Shown here piece after piece: positions 1 to 8,680 of a stretch of DNA of 64,000 nt. The translations under genes and the position numbers were made by a program. The notes under the pieces are model-generated. The model saw only the letters and a list, made by a program, of their open reading frames with translations. It was not told the origin of the DNA and did no database searches. Source of the stretch: Paenibacillus sp. MZ04-78.2 (GTDB lineage: Bacteria > Bacillota > Bacilli > Paenibacillales > NBRC-103111). The stretch covers positions 186,001 through 250,000 of the forward strand of contig NZ_JANAVJ010000002.1 in assembly GCF_024213375.1 (NCBI RefSeq). The letters are read 5' to 3'. Numbering within the stretch: position 1 is the first letter of the stretch; every line of letters starts with the position of its first letter.

Positions 1-1652
1 TTCGGCGAGTTGATGTTAAACTCGACGCCGGACTCGTCGTAAATCGATTGCATGATGCCCTCAAGCTGGCTCCCAAGCTCGGCGCCGTAGGCTTTGAGCT
101 CCTCTGCGTCCACCTTGATCCCTTTGCGCTCCATCGAAGCCAGCACGAGCGCCAGCGGAAGCTCCAGTTCGTAAAACAATTGATGCATTTCGCTCGTTTC
201 GAGCGCTTCCTTCAGCTTCGGCGTCAGCCGATGGACCGCGGCGGCTTTGCGACACAAATAGGTGGTCAGCACGTCTTCCTCGGGCACCTTGAATTTCGCG
301 CCCTTGCCGAACACTTCCTCGTCAGCCGGAAGCGAACGCAGCCCGTAACGGGACGTCAGGCCGTCCAGCGTCAGCGACGACTCCGTCGGATCGAGCAAAT
401 AACCGGCGAGCAGCGCATCGAAGCCGATGCCGCCCAGCTTGATCCCGCGCCAGGACAGCACGATGATCGCTCGGTGCAGATCGTAGATGGCAACCTCCTG
501 CTCGTCTTCCGAAGCGAGCCATTCCCGCACCGCAGAGGCGTTATCCTGCTCAAGCCGTCCCACTGGCACATAGTAGCACACGGGCTCCGCGCCCTCTTCT
601 TCGCTATAGAAGGACAAGCCGATCACCTCGGCGTTATGCGGATTGTCGCCGGCCGCTTCCACATGCAGCGCACGGACATGCGGCAGCGCGGCGGTCAGCT
701 CGGCCAGCTTGTCGTCCGTAACCAGCACGGCCGGCGGCTCGGTTCCCGCTTCTTCCGCCTCTACTGCCCCAGACGCCGCAGCGCCGGAAGCGGGTAGCTG
801 CAGCCGCTCCAACAGCGACTTAAACTCCAGCTTGCGGAACATCGTGGCAAGCTCCGATTCCTCATATCCGCGATAGGCTAGCTCGTCCCATGAAAAACCG
901 ATCGGCACCTCCCGGAAAATCGTCGCAAGCTCCTTGCTCATCCTGGCGCTGTCGACGTTCGCAGCGACCTTCTCACCAAGCTTGCCTTTGATCTGCGAGG
1001 CGTTCTCCAGCACGTTCTCGACCGAGCCGTATTCGTGCAGCAGCTTAAGCGCCGTCTTCTCCCCAACGCCCGGAATGCCCGGAATGTTGTCGGACGTATC
1101 GCCCATCAGCCCTTTCAGGTCGATGATCTGATGCGGCTTCAGGCCGTACGTTTCTTCGATGTGCGCCGGATCGAACAGCTCGACCTCGCTGATGCCCTTG
1201 CGCGTCAGCGCGATGGTCACCTGCCCGCTTGCAAGCTGCAGCATGTCCTTGTCCCCGGTGACGACGACGACCTCGATACCGCCTTTCTCATCCGCAATAC
1301 GCGTCAGCGTGCCGATGATGTCGTCGGCTTCGTAGCCGTCCAGCTCGAACTGGCGGATGCCGAACGATCCGAGCAAATCCCGGAGCAGCGGAAACTGCTC
1401 GGACAGCTCAGGCGGCGTTTTTTCGCGGCCCCCTTTGTATTCTGCGTAATCTTTATGTCGAAACGTCGCTTTCCCCGCGTCGAATGCAACCAGAAAGTGC
1501 GTCGGCTTCTGTTCCTCCAACAGCTTGAGCAGCATGGTGGTGAACCCATAGACCGCGTTCGTGTGCAGCCCCGTGGAATTGCTCAGCAGCGGCAGCGCGA
1601 AAAAAGCGCGGTAGGCAATGCTGTTCCCGTCGATCAAAATAAGCTTGGACAA
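1..1652 (-). CDS. polA: DNA polymerase I, 5' part (C-terminus outside window)
   Basis: Repair and Okazaki-fragment polymerase with a 5'-3' flap exonuclease. About 550 codons are present, read from a TTG at 1652 (N-terminus SKLILIDGNS) with a GGGGTG ribosome site 7-8 bases upstream. The flap-nuclease domain shows the motifs TGDKDMLQL and GDTSDNIPGIPGVGEKTA. It is followed by a 3'-5' exonuclease-like region and the start of the polymerase domain (EFNINSP at the window edge). The gene runs off the left end, so roughly the last 330 residues (fingers and palm) are missing here. In Bacillus polA lies downstream of phoR. Here pst and other genes separate them. Identification is secure; only the non-ATG start is inferred. 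Confidence 0.95.
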   Translation of the reverse strand, partial: MSKLILIDGNSIAYRAFFALPLLSNSTGLHTNAVYGFTTMLLKLLEEQKPTHFLVAFDAGKATFRHKDYAEYKGGREKTPPELSEQFPLLRDLLGSFGIRQFELDGYEADDIIGTLTRIADEKGGIEVVVVTGDKDMLQLASGQVTIALTRKGISEVELFDPAHIEETYGLKPHQIIDLKGLMGDTSDNIPGIPGVGEKTALKLLHEYGSVENVLENASQIKGKLGEKVAANVDSARMSKELATIFREVPIGFSWDELAYRGYEESELATMFRKLEFKSLLERLQLPASGAAASGAVEAEEAGTEPPAVLVTDDKLAELTAALPHVRALHVEAAGDNPHNAEVIGLSFYSEEEGAEPVCYYVPVGRLEQDNASAVREWLASEDEQEVAIYDLHRAIIVLSWRGIKLGGIGFDALLAGYLLDPTESSLTLDGLTSRYGLRSLPADEEVFGKGAKFKVPEEDVLTTYLCRKAAAVHRLTPKLKEALETSEMHQLFYELELPLALVLASMERKGIKVDAEELKAYGAELGSQLEGIMQSIYDESGVEFNINSP

Positions 1653-1834
1653 TGGATACACCCCATTCGGCAGTCTTCCTACTCTATACATGATAGCATA
1701 GGACAGCATAAGAAAAAAACCTTTGGAAAGCTTTCTCGAAAAAGGGGTGTGCGCCGTTTTTGCCGCATAAAATGAACTAACTTTTGATCCTTGACGGTGC
1801 CTTTCGAGCGGAAAGGAGATCGGAGGCTGGGTTC

Positions 1835-2605
1835 ATGAAAGAAACGGTTCGTTTGAACGGAAAACGCGCGATTTTTTTCGATGTCAATCAGACGCTGGTA
1901 CAGCAGGGACTCAGCTTCGAACAATGCTTCGCAGAGGTGTGGGACGATTATTCGGCCAGATGGGCGGCGGAGGACCGTCCGAAGGCGGATTCGCTCTGGG
2001 AGCAGTATATTACGCGTTGGCAGCAGCGCAAAAAAGGCCGGACGACATTCAAGCAGCTCGACGAGCTGCAGCAGCAATGTCTGCGGGAAGCCTTCGAGGC
2101 GCTGAGGATTCCCGCTTCCTCCGGCGTCCTGCGAAGCTTCATGCAGGATATCCGCCGCTTGCAGGTAGCGGCGAAGTCCATGGCGCCGCAAACGGCAAAA
2201 ACGCTGGAGGAGTTGTCCCGTACATACCGCCTCGCCATCATCAGCAACAGCCCCCGCAGCGAAGTGCTGATGATGCTGCAGCGGTTCGGGCTGGAATCGT
2301 ATTTCCCCGAAGAACGCATCTTCACGGCGCAGAAGCCGGCGGACAAGAAGCCTGCGCCTTATCTTTTCAAGACGGCGCTCCAAACGATGCAGCTTGCGCC
2401 AAGGCAGGCGGTCATGGTAGGGAACTCGTGGAAGCATGACGTGTGCGGCGCCGTCAAAGCGGGCCTGGATGCCGTGTGGCTTCATCCCGGAGCGGCCGGT
2501 CCGTCCGGCGAATCGGGCGATAAAAAAATTTCCCAGCAGCGGCTGGGAAAGCGTAGGGTGTATCTGATCAAGCAGCTGGATCAGCTTCCCCAGCTTTTCG
2601 GTTAA
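1835..2605 (+). CDS. HAD-superfamily hydrolase
   Basis: 256-residue protein with the four HAD motifs: nucleophile loop IFFDVNQTLV near residue 12, motif II IISNS, the motif III lysine in the KPADKKPAPY stretch, and motif IV VGNSWKHDV. The second Asp of the usual DxDx(T/V) loop is Asn (DVNQT). This is unusual for a phosphatase and recalls dehalogenase-like HADs, so phosphatase activity is uncertain. The ATG at 1835 is preferred over an upstream TTG at 1784 because GGAGGC lies about 7 bases before it. It is divergent from polA across about 180 bases. The substrate is unknown. Confidence 0.8.
   Translation: MKETVRLNGKRAIFFDVNQTLVQQGLSFEQCFAEVWDDYSARWAAEDRPKADSLWEQYITRWQQRKKGRTTFKQLDELQQQCLREAFEALRIPASSGVLRSFMQDIRRLQVAAKSMAPQTAKTLEELSRTYRLAIISNSPRSEVLMMLQRFGLESYFPEERIFTAQKPADKKPAPYLFKTALQTMQLAPRQAVMVGNSWKHDVCGAVKAGLDAVWLHPGAAGPSGESGDKKISQQRLGKRRVYLIKQLDQLPQLFG
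2522..2549 (-). terminator. terminator-like hairpin inside the HAD gene, minus strand
   Basis: On the minus strand the inverted repeat TTCCCAGC/GCTGGGAA with a 4-base loop is followed by a run of seven T. It lies within the 3' coding part of the plus-strand HAD gene and beyond the phoU terminator. It could catch read-through from the pst operon or antisense transcription. Confidence 0.5.
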
Positions 2606-2724
2606 ATTTCAATTAGCCTGTCGTCGACCCCATTGCTGCTGAGGCGCTCCTACGATGCGCTTTCGACTGCTTCTTCATCTTGGCCGCCGACAGGAGAGCT
2701 CTGTTTTTACAATGACAAAAAAGC

Positions 2725-2762
2725 AAAAAGTCCCGCCCGCACCATAACCGCGCGGCGGGACT
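2725..2762 (-). terminator. Rho-independent terminator of the pst-phoU operon
   Basis: Read on the minus strand, AGTCCCGCC pairs with GGCGGGACT and is followed by TTTTTGCTTTTTT. It begins about 26 bases after the phoU stop codon, the expected operon end. Confidence 0.85.
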
Positions 2763-2787
2763 CCGGGCCGGGGCCGTTCGGTATCCA

Positions 2788-3447
2788 CTATACGTTCAAA
2801 TCTTTGCGTTTGCCGGTGACCATAAAGATCACGCCTTCTCCGATATTCGTCGAATGGTCGGCGACACGTTCGAGGAAATGGGCGGCCAGCATGAGCTGGG
2901 ACAGCTGTCTGTTTTTAGCAAAATCGGTGCCCATCAGCATGATGATATCGTTCACGATGACGCTGTACAGCTTGTCGACTTCGTCGTCCTTCTCGGCCAG
3001 CGCCGCCGCCCGGTGAACGTCGCGTTCGGTATATGCCAGTAGGCTCTCCTGCAGCATATTTTGGGTCAGCTCCGCCATGCGCGGGATGTCTTCGAGCGGC
3101 TTCGCCAGCTCTTGGCCGTTCAACCGGATGCAAATTTTGGCGATATCGACGGCATGATCCGCAATGCGTTCGAGATCAGTGGCGATCTTCAGCGCCATGC
3201 TGATAATCCGCAGATCGCTGGCCATCGGCTGCTGCAGCGCGATCAGTCGCAGCGAATCTTCTTCGATTCTGGCGGTCATCTCGTCGATCCGATCATCCTC
3301 TTCGATCGTTTGTCGGGCCAAGCCCTCATCCTGCCGCGCAAGCGCTTCGACGGCTTGGCGGATCAGCCTCGCGACATTGTTGCCCATGTCGAGCAGATCT
3401 TTTTGAAGCAGGTCCAGCGATTGGTGAAAATTGATCCGGTTATCCAC
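2788..3447 (-). CDS. phoU: phosphate signalling protein PhoU
   Basis: 219-residue all-helical protein with two PhoU repeats. N-terminus MDNRINFHQSLDLLQKDLL, with the metal-binding-type acidic stretches ERIADHAVDIAK (repeat 1) and ERVADHSTNIGE (repeat 2). PhoU proteins link the Pst transporter to the PhoR kinase and lower Pho signalling and Pst activity when phosphate is plentiful. It is the last gene of the pst operon, 36 bases downstream of pstB, and the operon terminator follows. The length is normal for the family. Confidence 0.95.
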   Translation of the reverse strand: MDNRINFHQSLDLLQKDLLDMGNNVARLIRQAVEALARQDEGLARQTIEEDDRIDEMTARIEEDSLRLIALQQPMASDLRIISMALKIATDLERIADHAVDIAKICIRLNGQELAKPLEDIPRMAELTQNMLQESLLAYTERDVHRAAALAEKDDEVDKLYSVIVNDIIMLMGTDFAKNRQLSQLMLAAHFLERVADHSTNIGEGVIFMVTGKRKDLNV

Positions 3448-3482
3448 GAATAGTGCGCTCCTTTGTCCGAACGGCCGGGAAC

Positions 3483-4277
3483 TTATCCGAACCGTCCGGT
3501 AATATAATCTTCCGTCCGTTGGTCGGAAGGCGTGGTAAAAATTTTGTCCGTTTTGTCCGACTCGACCAGCACGCCGTTCAGGAAGAACGAAGTATAGTCG
3601 GAAATCCGGGCCGCTTGCTGCATGTTATGGGTGACGATGATGATCGTGTACTTCTCCTTCAATACCTGCGTCAGCTCTTCGACCTTCAGCGTCGAGATCG
3701 GGTCGAGCGCAGACGTCGGCTCATCCATCAGCAGCACATCCGGCTCGACGGCAAGCAGACGCGCAATGCACAAGCGCTGCTGCTGACCGCCGGAGAGACC
3801 GAGCGCCGACTTGTTCAAGCGGTCCTTGACCTCGTCCCACAGCGCGGCTTGCACCAGACTCCGTTCGATGATTTCGTCAAGGGCGGCTTTTTTCTTCGTG
3901 CCATGGATTCGCGGGCCGTATGCGATATTATCATAAATGCTCATCGGAAACGGGTTCGGGCGCTGGAACACCATGCCGACCTTCTTGCGCAGGGATACGA
4001 CGTCCGTCTCCGGGCCGTAAATATGTTGGCCGTCCACATAGATGTCGCCGGTGATCCGTACGTTGTCGATCAGATCGTTCATCCGGTTCAGGGTGCGCAG
4101 AAACGTCGATTTCCCGCAGCCGGAAGGGCCGATCAACGCGACGATGGAATTTTGCTCGATTGTCAGCCCGATGTTATGCAGCGCATGGTTTTCACCGTAA
4201 TATAAATTTAATTGCTCTACTTTGATTTTATTTGCAACCTTCGCATTCGCGATTGCACTCGCTGTCGCCATAGTCAT
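3483..4277 (-). CDS. pstB: phosphate ABC transporter ATP-binding protein PstB
   Basis: 264-residue cytoplasmic ATPase that drives high-affinity phosphate import. Walker [11 protein letters not shown]-loop region VFQRPNPFP, signature LSGGQQQR, Walker [13 protein letters not shown] and switch His in [10 protein letters not shown] are all visible and intact. Its ATG overlaps the pstA stop by 4 bases, which suggests translational coupling. The N-terminus has a short polar extension ([16 protein letters not shown]) before the core [10 protein letters not shown]. An internal start is possible but no better ribosome site is evident. Confidence 0.97.
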   Translation of the reverse strand: MTMATASAIANAKVANKIKVEQLNLYYGENHALHNIGLTIEQNSIVALIGPSGCGKSTFLRTLNRMNDLIDNVRITGDIYVDGQHIYGPETDVVSLRKKVGMVFQRPNPFPMSIYDNIAYGPRIHGTKKKAALDEIIERSLVQAALWDEVKDRLNKSALGLSGGQQQRLCIARLLAVEPDVLLMDEPTSALDPISTLKVEELTQVLKEKYTIIIVTHNMQQAARISDYTSFFLNGVLVESDKTDKIFTTPSDQRTEDYITGRFG

Positions 4278-5131
4278 TTCCCTCCGGACAATTTTTTCTG
4301 CAGCATACGGCTTGGAATACCGATGAACAGGTTAAAGAGCAGCACGACGATTAGCAGCAACGCGGCGGAGCCTTTGGCAATGTTTTTGGCGTCCGGCACG
4401 ATCGCTTCGGATTGGACGTACCACAGATGAACGGACAGCGTCTCGCCCATGCTGAGCGGATTGAAGTCCGGGAAGAAGCGCGATACCGACAGCCCCGCGG
4501 TATAGATTAGAATGGCCGATTCCCCGAGGGCGCGGCCCGCGACAAGCGTAATCCCCGTAATTAAGCTCGGCAGCGAAGCCGGGAGCAGCACCTTGCGGAT
4601 CGCCTGCCAGCGGGTCGAGCCGAGCGCAAGCGACGCCTCCCAATACGATTCCGGAACGGAGCGGATCGCTTCTTCCGTCACCCGCACAAGCACGGGCAGA
4701 TTGAGCAGCGACAGGGTGATCGCCCCGCCGATGATCGAAAATTTCAGACCCATCCAGTTGACGAACAACAGGAAGCCGAACAAGCCGAAGACGATCGACG
4801 GCACGGAAGACAAGGCTTCAACGGAGACGCGCACGATGTCCGTAAACCGGTTCTTCTTCGCATAAATCGCCAAATACACGCCGGCGCCGATACCGATCGG
4901 CAGCGAGAACAGCAGCGACAAGAACAAAATATAGAAGGAGTTGAACAGCTGCGGGCCTACGCCGCCGCCGGCCATAATCTCCGAGGGCTTGCCGGTGATG
5001 AAATTCCAGTTCAGCATCGGCAGTCCGTCGCCTAAGATCCGGAATAAAAACCAGCCCAGAATCACAATAATAACAGCGCCCGTTGCCCAAAAATAGAGCG
5101 TGGCGATCCGGTCGGTCGTTTTGCTCGTCAT
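4274..5131 (-). CDS. pstA: phosphate ABC transporter permease PstA
   Basis: 285-residue inner-membrane permease with about six hydrophobic segments and the permease EAA-type loop [20 protein letters not shown]. It forms the phosphate channel with PstC. It overlaps pstC and pstB by 4 bases each, so pstC-pstA-pstB read as a coupled unit. Confidence 0.96.
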   Translation of the reverse strand: MTSKTTDRIATLYFWATGAVIIVILGWFLFRILGDGLPMLNWNFITGKPSEIMAGGGVGPQLFNSFYILFLSLLFSLPIGIGAGVYLAIYAKKNRFTDIVRVSVEALSSVPSIVFGLFGFLLFVNWMGLKFSIIGGAITLSLLNLPVLVRVTEEAIRSVPESYWEASLALGSTRWQAIRKVLLPASLPSLITGITLVAGRALGESAILIYTAGLSVSRFFPDFNPLSMGETLSVHLWYVQSEAIVPDAKNIAKGSAALLLIVVLLFNLFIGIPSRMLQKKLSGGK

Positions 5132-6066
5132 TTCACTTCACTCCTCTTTGCAACAATGCGGATGATCAGGATCATGGCCAGTGAGACGAGAAGCAGCACA
5201 AGCGCCATCAGGAACAAAGCGTTGTTCCACGTGCTGCCGTAATGGGTGTTCCCCATGTCCTTCACGATCGCCGTCGTCAGCACCGTCGCCGAGCTGAGCA
5301 GCGAGTCCGGCATTTGCGGCGAGTTGCCGATGACCATGAACACGGCCATCGTTTCTCCGATCGCTCGTCCCATCCCAAGAATGATCCCGGTCAGAATGCC
5401 GGGCCGGGCCGCAGGGATCAGCACGCGCCAAATCGTCTGCCAGCGCGTTGCGCCGAGCGCAAGCGAAGCCTCTTCCAAGCGGCCGGGCAGTGCACGGATC
5501 GCGTCCTCGGAGATAGATAGGATCGTCGGCAGAATCATGATCGCCAGGATGATGGCCGCCGGCAAAATCCCGTACCCGAAGCCCTCATTGAACTTCGCGA
5601 GAAACGGAACGATCACCGTAAGACCGATCAAGCCGTAGACGACCGATGGAATCCCGACGAACAAGTCGGTGGCCGGACGAACAATTTCACGCACCCACTT
5701 CGGCGCAATTTTAGCTAGAAAGACCGCACCCGACAGCGCAAGAGGCACCGACAGAAGCACCGACAAGAAGGTCAGCAGCAGCGTGCTGTACAGAAACGAG
5801 AACGCGCCGAATTTATTTTGCGACGGGGTCCAGTCGGTCGAGAAAAAAAACTCGACCGGCGTCACCCCCGAAAAGGTCTTGACTCCTTGCCAACCGACGA
5901 AGACGATGACGGAAAAGATGATGAACGTTACGAGCGACGCGCTTCCTATAAATATCCATCTCATCACTTGGTCACTTCTGTTTTGCGCTCTCGTCCAGCG
6001 GTTCATCGGATGCTCCTTCCGCTCTTCCTTCACACTTTCCGTCAGCTGATCGGCAAATGAATTCAT
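5128..6066 (-). CDS. pstC: phosphate ABC transporter permease PstC
   Basis: 312-residue membrane permease with the EAA loop EEASLALGATRWQTIWRVLIP and about six transmembrane segments. The start at 6066 is supported by AGGGGG 9 bases upstream. An internal Met (MNRWTRAQ) 20 codons later is the alternative and would give a more usual N-terminus. It is the second gene of the operon, separated from pstS by about 190 bases that contain a terminator. That arrangement usually makes the binding protein far more abundant than the permeases. Confidence 0.95.
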   Translation of the reverse strand: MNSFADQLTESVKEERKEHPMNRWTRAQNRSDQVMRWIFIGSASLVTFIIFSVIVFVGWQGVKTFSGVTPVEFFFSTDWTPSQNKFGAFSFLYSTLLLTFLSVLLSVPLALSGAVFLAKIAPKWVREIVRPATDLFVGIPSVVYGLIGLTVIVPFLAKFNEGFGYGILPAAIILAIMILPTILSISEDAIRALPGRLEEASLALGATRWQTIWRVLIPAARPGILTGIILGMGRAIGETMAVFMVIGNSPQMPDSLLSSATVLTTAIVKDMGNTHYGSTWNNALFLMALVLLLVSLAMILIIRIVAKRSEVK

Positions 6067-6211
6067 CAGCTATTACCCCCTGGTTCGAATAGTTCCACAC
6101 GTGTTCCTTAGCTCAAGACCATCATAGAGTACGAATGTAATAACAAAACATGAGAATTGTTAAGGTAATGTAAAAATTGCGCGGGTTTCGACAAATCGGC
6201 AGACGTGGACA

Positions 6212-6240
6212 TAAAAAAGCAGCGACGTTATGCCGCTGCT
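6212..6240 (-). terminator. attenuating terminator between pstS and pstC
   Basis: On the minus strand GCAGCGGCATAAC pairs imperfectly with GTCGCTGC and is followed by TTTTTTA, about 20 bases after the pstS stop. It probably lets only part of the transcripts continue into pstCAB-phoU. Confidence 0.75.
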
Positions 6241-6259
6241 CTCGTGGATGACTGGACGA

Positions 6260-7189
6260 TTATTTTTTCAACAGGTTGGCCGGAAGGAATTTGAGCTCCT
6301 CGACTTTTTTGTCTTGGAATTCCGGGCTCATGATGTAGTCGATGAATGCTTTGGCTGCGCCTTTAGCTTCGCCCTTCGTGTACATATGCTCGATGCCGTA
6401 CAGCGGGTATTTACCGTCTTTGATCGCGTCTTTGCTGAAGGCTACCCCTTCGAATTTCAGAGCTTTCAAAGTATCGTTAACATAAGGCGTGTCTACATAA
6501 CCGATCGCGCCGGTCGTTTGACCAACGGTCGTAGCCATAGCGCCGCTGGATTCTTGCGTCACGCCGTCTTTCGTGAAGTCTTTGCCGTCCAGAACGATTT
6601 TCTTCACGAGCGCACGGGAACCGGAGCTGTCCGGACGGTGAACGATCGTAATTTTTTGATCTTTGCCGCCAACTTCTTTCCAGTTCGTGATCTTGCCGGA
6701 GAAAATGTCCGCTGCTTGAGCTTTCGTCAAATTGTCGATCGTCACGTCTTTATTCACGATGATGGCAAAAGGCGCAATCGCTACGATGTGGTCGACAAGA
6801 CCCTTGTCTTTGTATTCCGGACCGGCTTCGATGTCGGAGTTGCCGATATCGGACGTGCCGTCCGCGACGGTTTTAAGACCTGTACCGGAACCGCCAGCGG
6901 TCGGGTTGATCGTTACTTTCGCGTTTTTCTTCATGAACTCTTCCGCAGCCGCTTTAACGAGCGGGAGGAGAGCGCTGGAGCCGGAAGCCGTTACCGTGCC
7001 GGTGATCTCTTCTGTCTTAGCCGGTTGCTCCGTCGTTTTTTTGTCTCCCGTTGTTGCCGTCTTGTCTCCACCTGCTGCCGCATTATTCGGTGCCGGTTCT
7101 GTCTTCGTACCGCAAGCGGAAAGAACCCCCAACATTAAGATCGAAACCATGGCCAAGCTTAAACCTTTCTTTGACAGCTGCTTCAACAT
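6260..7189 (-). CDS. pstS: phosphate-binding lipoprotein PstS
   Basis: 309-residue periplasmic-type binding protein anchored as a lipoprotein. The N-terminus has Lys residues, a hydrophobic core and the lipobox LGVLSAC, followed by a Thr/Lys/Glu-rich linker. Phosphate-binding motifs include SGSSALLP, GGSGTGLK and RPDSSGSR. It delivers phosphate to PstCA. It is the first gene of the operon, directly downstream of a PhoP-box-like array, so PhoP-dependent induction on phosphate limitation is expected. Confidence 0.96.
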   Translation of the reverse strand: MLKQLSKKGLSLAMVSILMLGVLSACGTKTEPAPNNAAAGGDKTATTGDKKTTEQPAKTEEITGTVTASGSSALLPLVKAAAEEFMKKNAKVTINPTAGGSGTGLKTVADGTSDIGNSDIEAGPEYKDKGLVDHIVAIAPFAIIVNKDVTIDNLTKAQAADIFSGKITNWKEVGGKDQKITIVHRPDSSGSRALVKKIVLDGKDFTKDGVTQESSGAMATTVGQTTGAIGYVDTPYVNDTLKALKFEGVAFSKDAIKDGKYPLYGIEHMYTKGEAKGAAKAFIDYIMSPEFQDKKVEELKFLPANLLKK

Positions 7190-7241
7190 TTCAGCATGTC
7201 CTCCCTTTGTTTTTGTTTACTAGAACATCGTACCAACCAAT

Positions 7242-7280
7242 TGTTAAGTAAAAACCATCGGAACGTAAACGGAATGTAAA
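7242..7280 (-). promoter_or_regulatory. PhoP-box-like repeats upstream of pstS
   Basis: On the minus strand TTTACA (7275-7280), TTTACG (7264-7269) and TTAACA (7242-7247) lie on an 11-bp register, with one degenerate position between them. This matches the TT(A/T/C)ACA repeats bound by PhoP in Bacillus. They sit 50-90 bases upstream of the pstS start. Confidence 0.6.
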
Positions 7281-7407
7281 AGTTAAATCCTTCGGGGGAT
7301 AATCCAGAAAGAAAGAGAGGAGGGTTTCTATGAAACTGGCAGGTGCGTTGACGCTTAAACAAGAAGCTGATCGCCGGTTTGATGCCAAGAAGTCGGTAGA
7401 CATACGA

Positions 7408-7443
7408 AAAGCCCCGGTTCCGCATCCAATGCGAAGTCGGGGC
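7408..7443 (-). terminator. terminator after the first Gfo/Idh/MocA gene
   Basis: On the minus strand AGCCCCG ... CGGGGCT with an inner TTCGCAT/ATGCG pairing is followed by TTTT, 10 bases past the stop codon. Confidence 0.75.
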
Positions 7444-7452
7444 TCCCTACGT

Positions 7453-8535
7453 TTATTCGAAATAGATGGCTTTGCCGGTGCGGGAAGACTCGTAGATCGC
7501 TTCGAGAATTTCCGACACGACGCAGGCCTGCTCCGGCGTGACGACCGGATCGATATCCTTGTCGATCGCTTCCAGCCACAAGCGGGCTTCGAGATCGGCC
7601 GGGCTCTCGCCGTTGCCTTCGTAAAAATCGACGCCTTTGGCATCCAATTGGATTTCGTTCATGAACAAGCGGCTGTGCTTCTCGCCGTTAATGCGCAAGC
7701 CGTCCCACATGTCGGCGCCGCCCTCGGTGCCGCACAGCGTCGTTTTGGCTTCGCCCGTTTGCAGCAGGTTGATCGCCCAGCTCGATTCGAGCACGATCGT
7801 CGCTCCGTTCTGCATCGTAATCATGCCGAACGCGGAATCCTCGACCGTGAACTTCTCCGGGTCCCAAGAGCCCCAAGCGTTGGCGGCGTTCTCTTTCTTC
7901 GACAGCTTATGAAACGCGGTCCCGAGCACGGCCTTCGGCTTGTAATTGTCCATCATCCACAGCGTCAAATCGAGCGCGTGCGTCCCGATATCGATCAGCG
8001 GGCCTCCGCCCTGCTTCTCTTCATCCAGAAAGACGCCCCAGGTCGGCACGGCACGGCGGCGGATCGCGTGCGCTTTAGCGTAATAAATGTCGCCGAGCTC
8101 GCCTTCCTGGCATACTTTTTTCAAATATTGGCTGTCCGCGCGGAAACGGTTTTGATAGCCGATCGTCAGCTTTTTGCCGGTCCGCTTCGCCGCTTCCATC
8201 ATGCGTTTGGCGTCCGCTACGGTTTTAGCCATCGGCTTCTCGCACATCACGTGCTTGCCGGATTCCAGAGCGTCGACCGTAATGTCGGCATGGGAATCGT
8301 TCGGCGTACAAATATGGACGATATCGAGCGTCGTATCGGCCAGTAACTGCTTATAATCCGAGTACACTTTCGCTCCCGGCGCTCCGAACTTGCTTGCGGC
8401 CTCTTGCGCCCGCTCTTCGACAATATCGCAAAATGCGACCATTTCAGCGTTAGGTTGATTTTTCAGCGCAGGCATATGCTTGCCGTTGGCAATTCCCCCG
8501 CAGCCGATAATTCCAATCCGGTATACTTTAGACAT
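7453..8535 (-). CDS. Gfo/Idh/MocA-family NAD(P)-dependent oxidoreductase
   Basis: 360-residue dehydrogenase. The N-terminal Rossmann fold has the dinucleotide motif GIIGCGGIANGKH, then the family signature CEKPMAKT, with the catalytic-type Asp/His of DIGTHALDL about 60 residues further on. Members act on sugars, inositols or amino-sugars. The substrate cannot be told here. The start at 8535 is chosen for GGAGG 10 bases upstream; a longer reading to 8598 lacks a ribosome site. The related enzyme at 8681-9685 follows upstream on the same strand, so the pair may act in one sugar pathway. Confidence 0.9.
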   Translation of the reverse strand: MSKVYRIGIIGCGGIANGKHMPALKNQPNAEMVAFCDIVEERAQEAASKFGAPGAKVYSDYKQLLADTTLDIVHICTPNDSHADITVDALESGKHVMCEKPMAKTVADAKRMMEAAKRTGKKLTIGYQNRFRADSQYLKKVCQEGELGDIYYAKAHAIRRRAVPTWGVFLDEEKQGGGPLIDIGTHALDLTLWMMDNYKPKAVLGTAFHKLSKKENAANAWGSWDPEKFTVEDSAFGMITMQNGATIVLESSWAINLLQTGEAKTTLCGTEGGADMWDGLRINGEKHSRLFMNEIQLDAKGVDFYEGNGESPADLEARLWLEAIDKDIDPVVTPEQACVVSEILEAIYESSRTGKAIYFE

Positions 8536-8680
8536 GAAGACGGCGCCTCCTTCGTCAATCGCGGTTTGATTCGTAATCTCAAGCCTTAGTATAGACAAAT
8601 TACGACCAAAAAGATATTTCGGAATTGGCGTTCGTTATATGCGATTGTGTCATCGCTTCGTTCGTTAGGTATCGGGCTTC

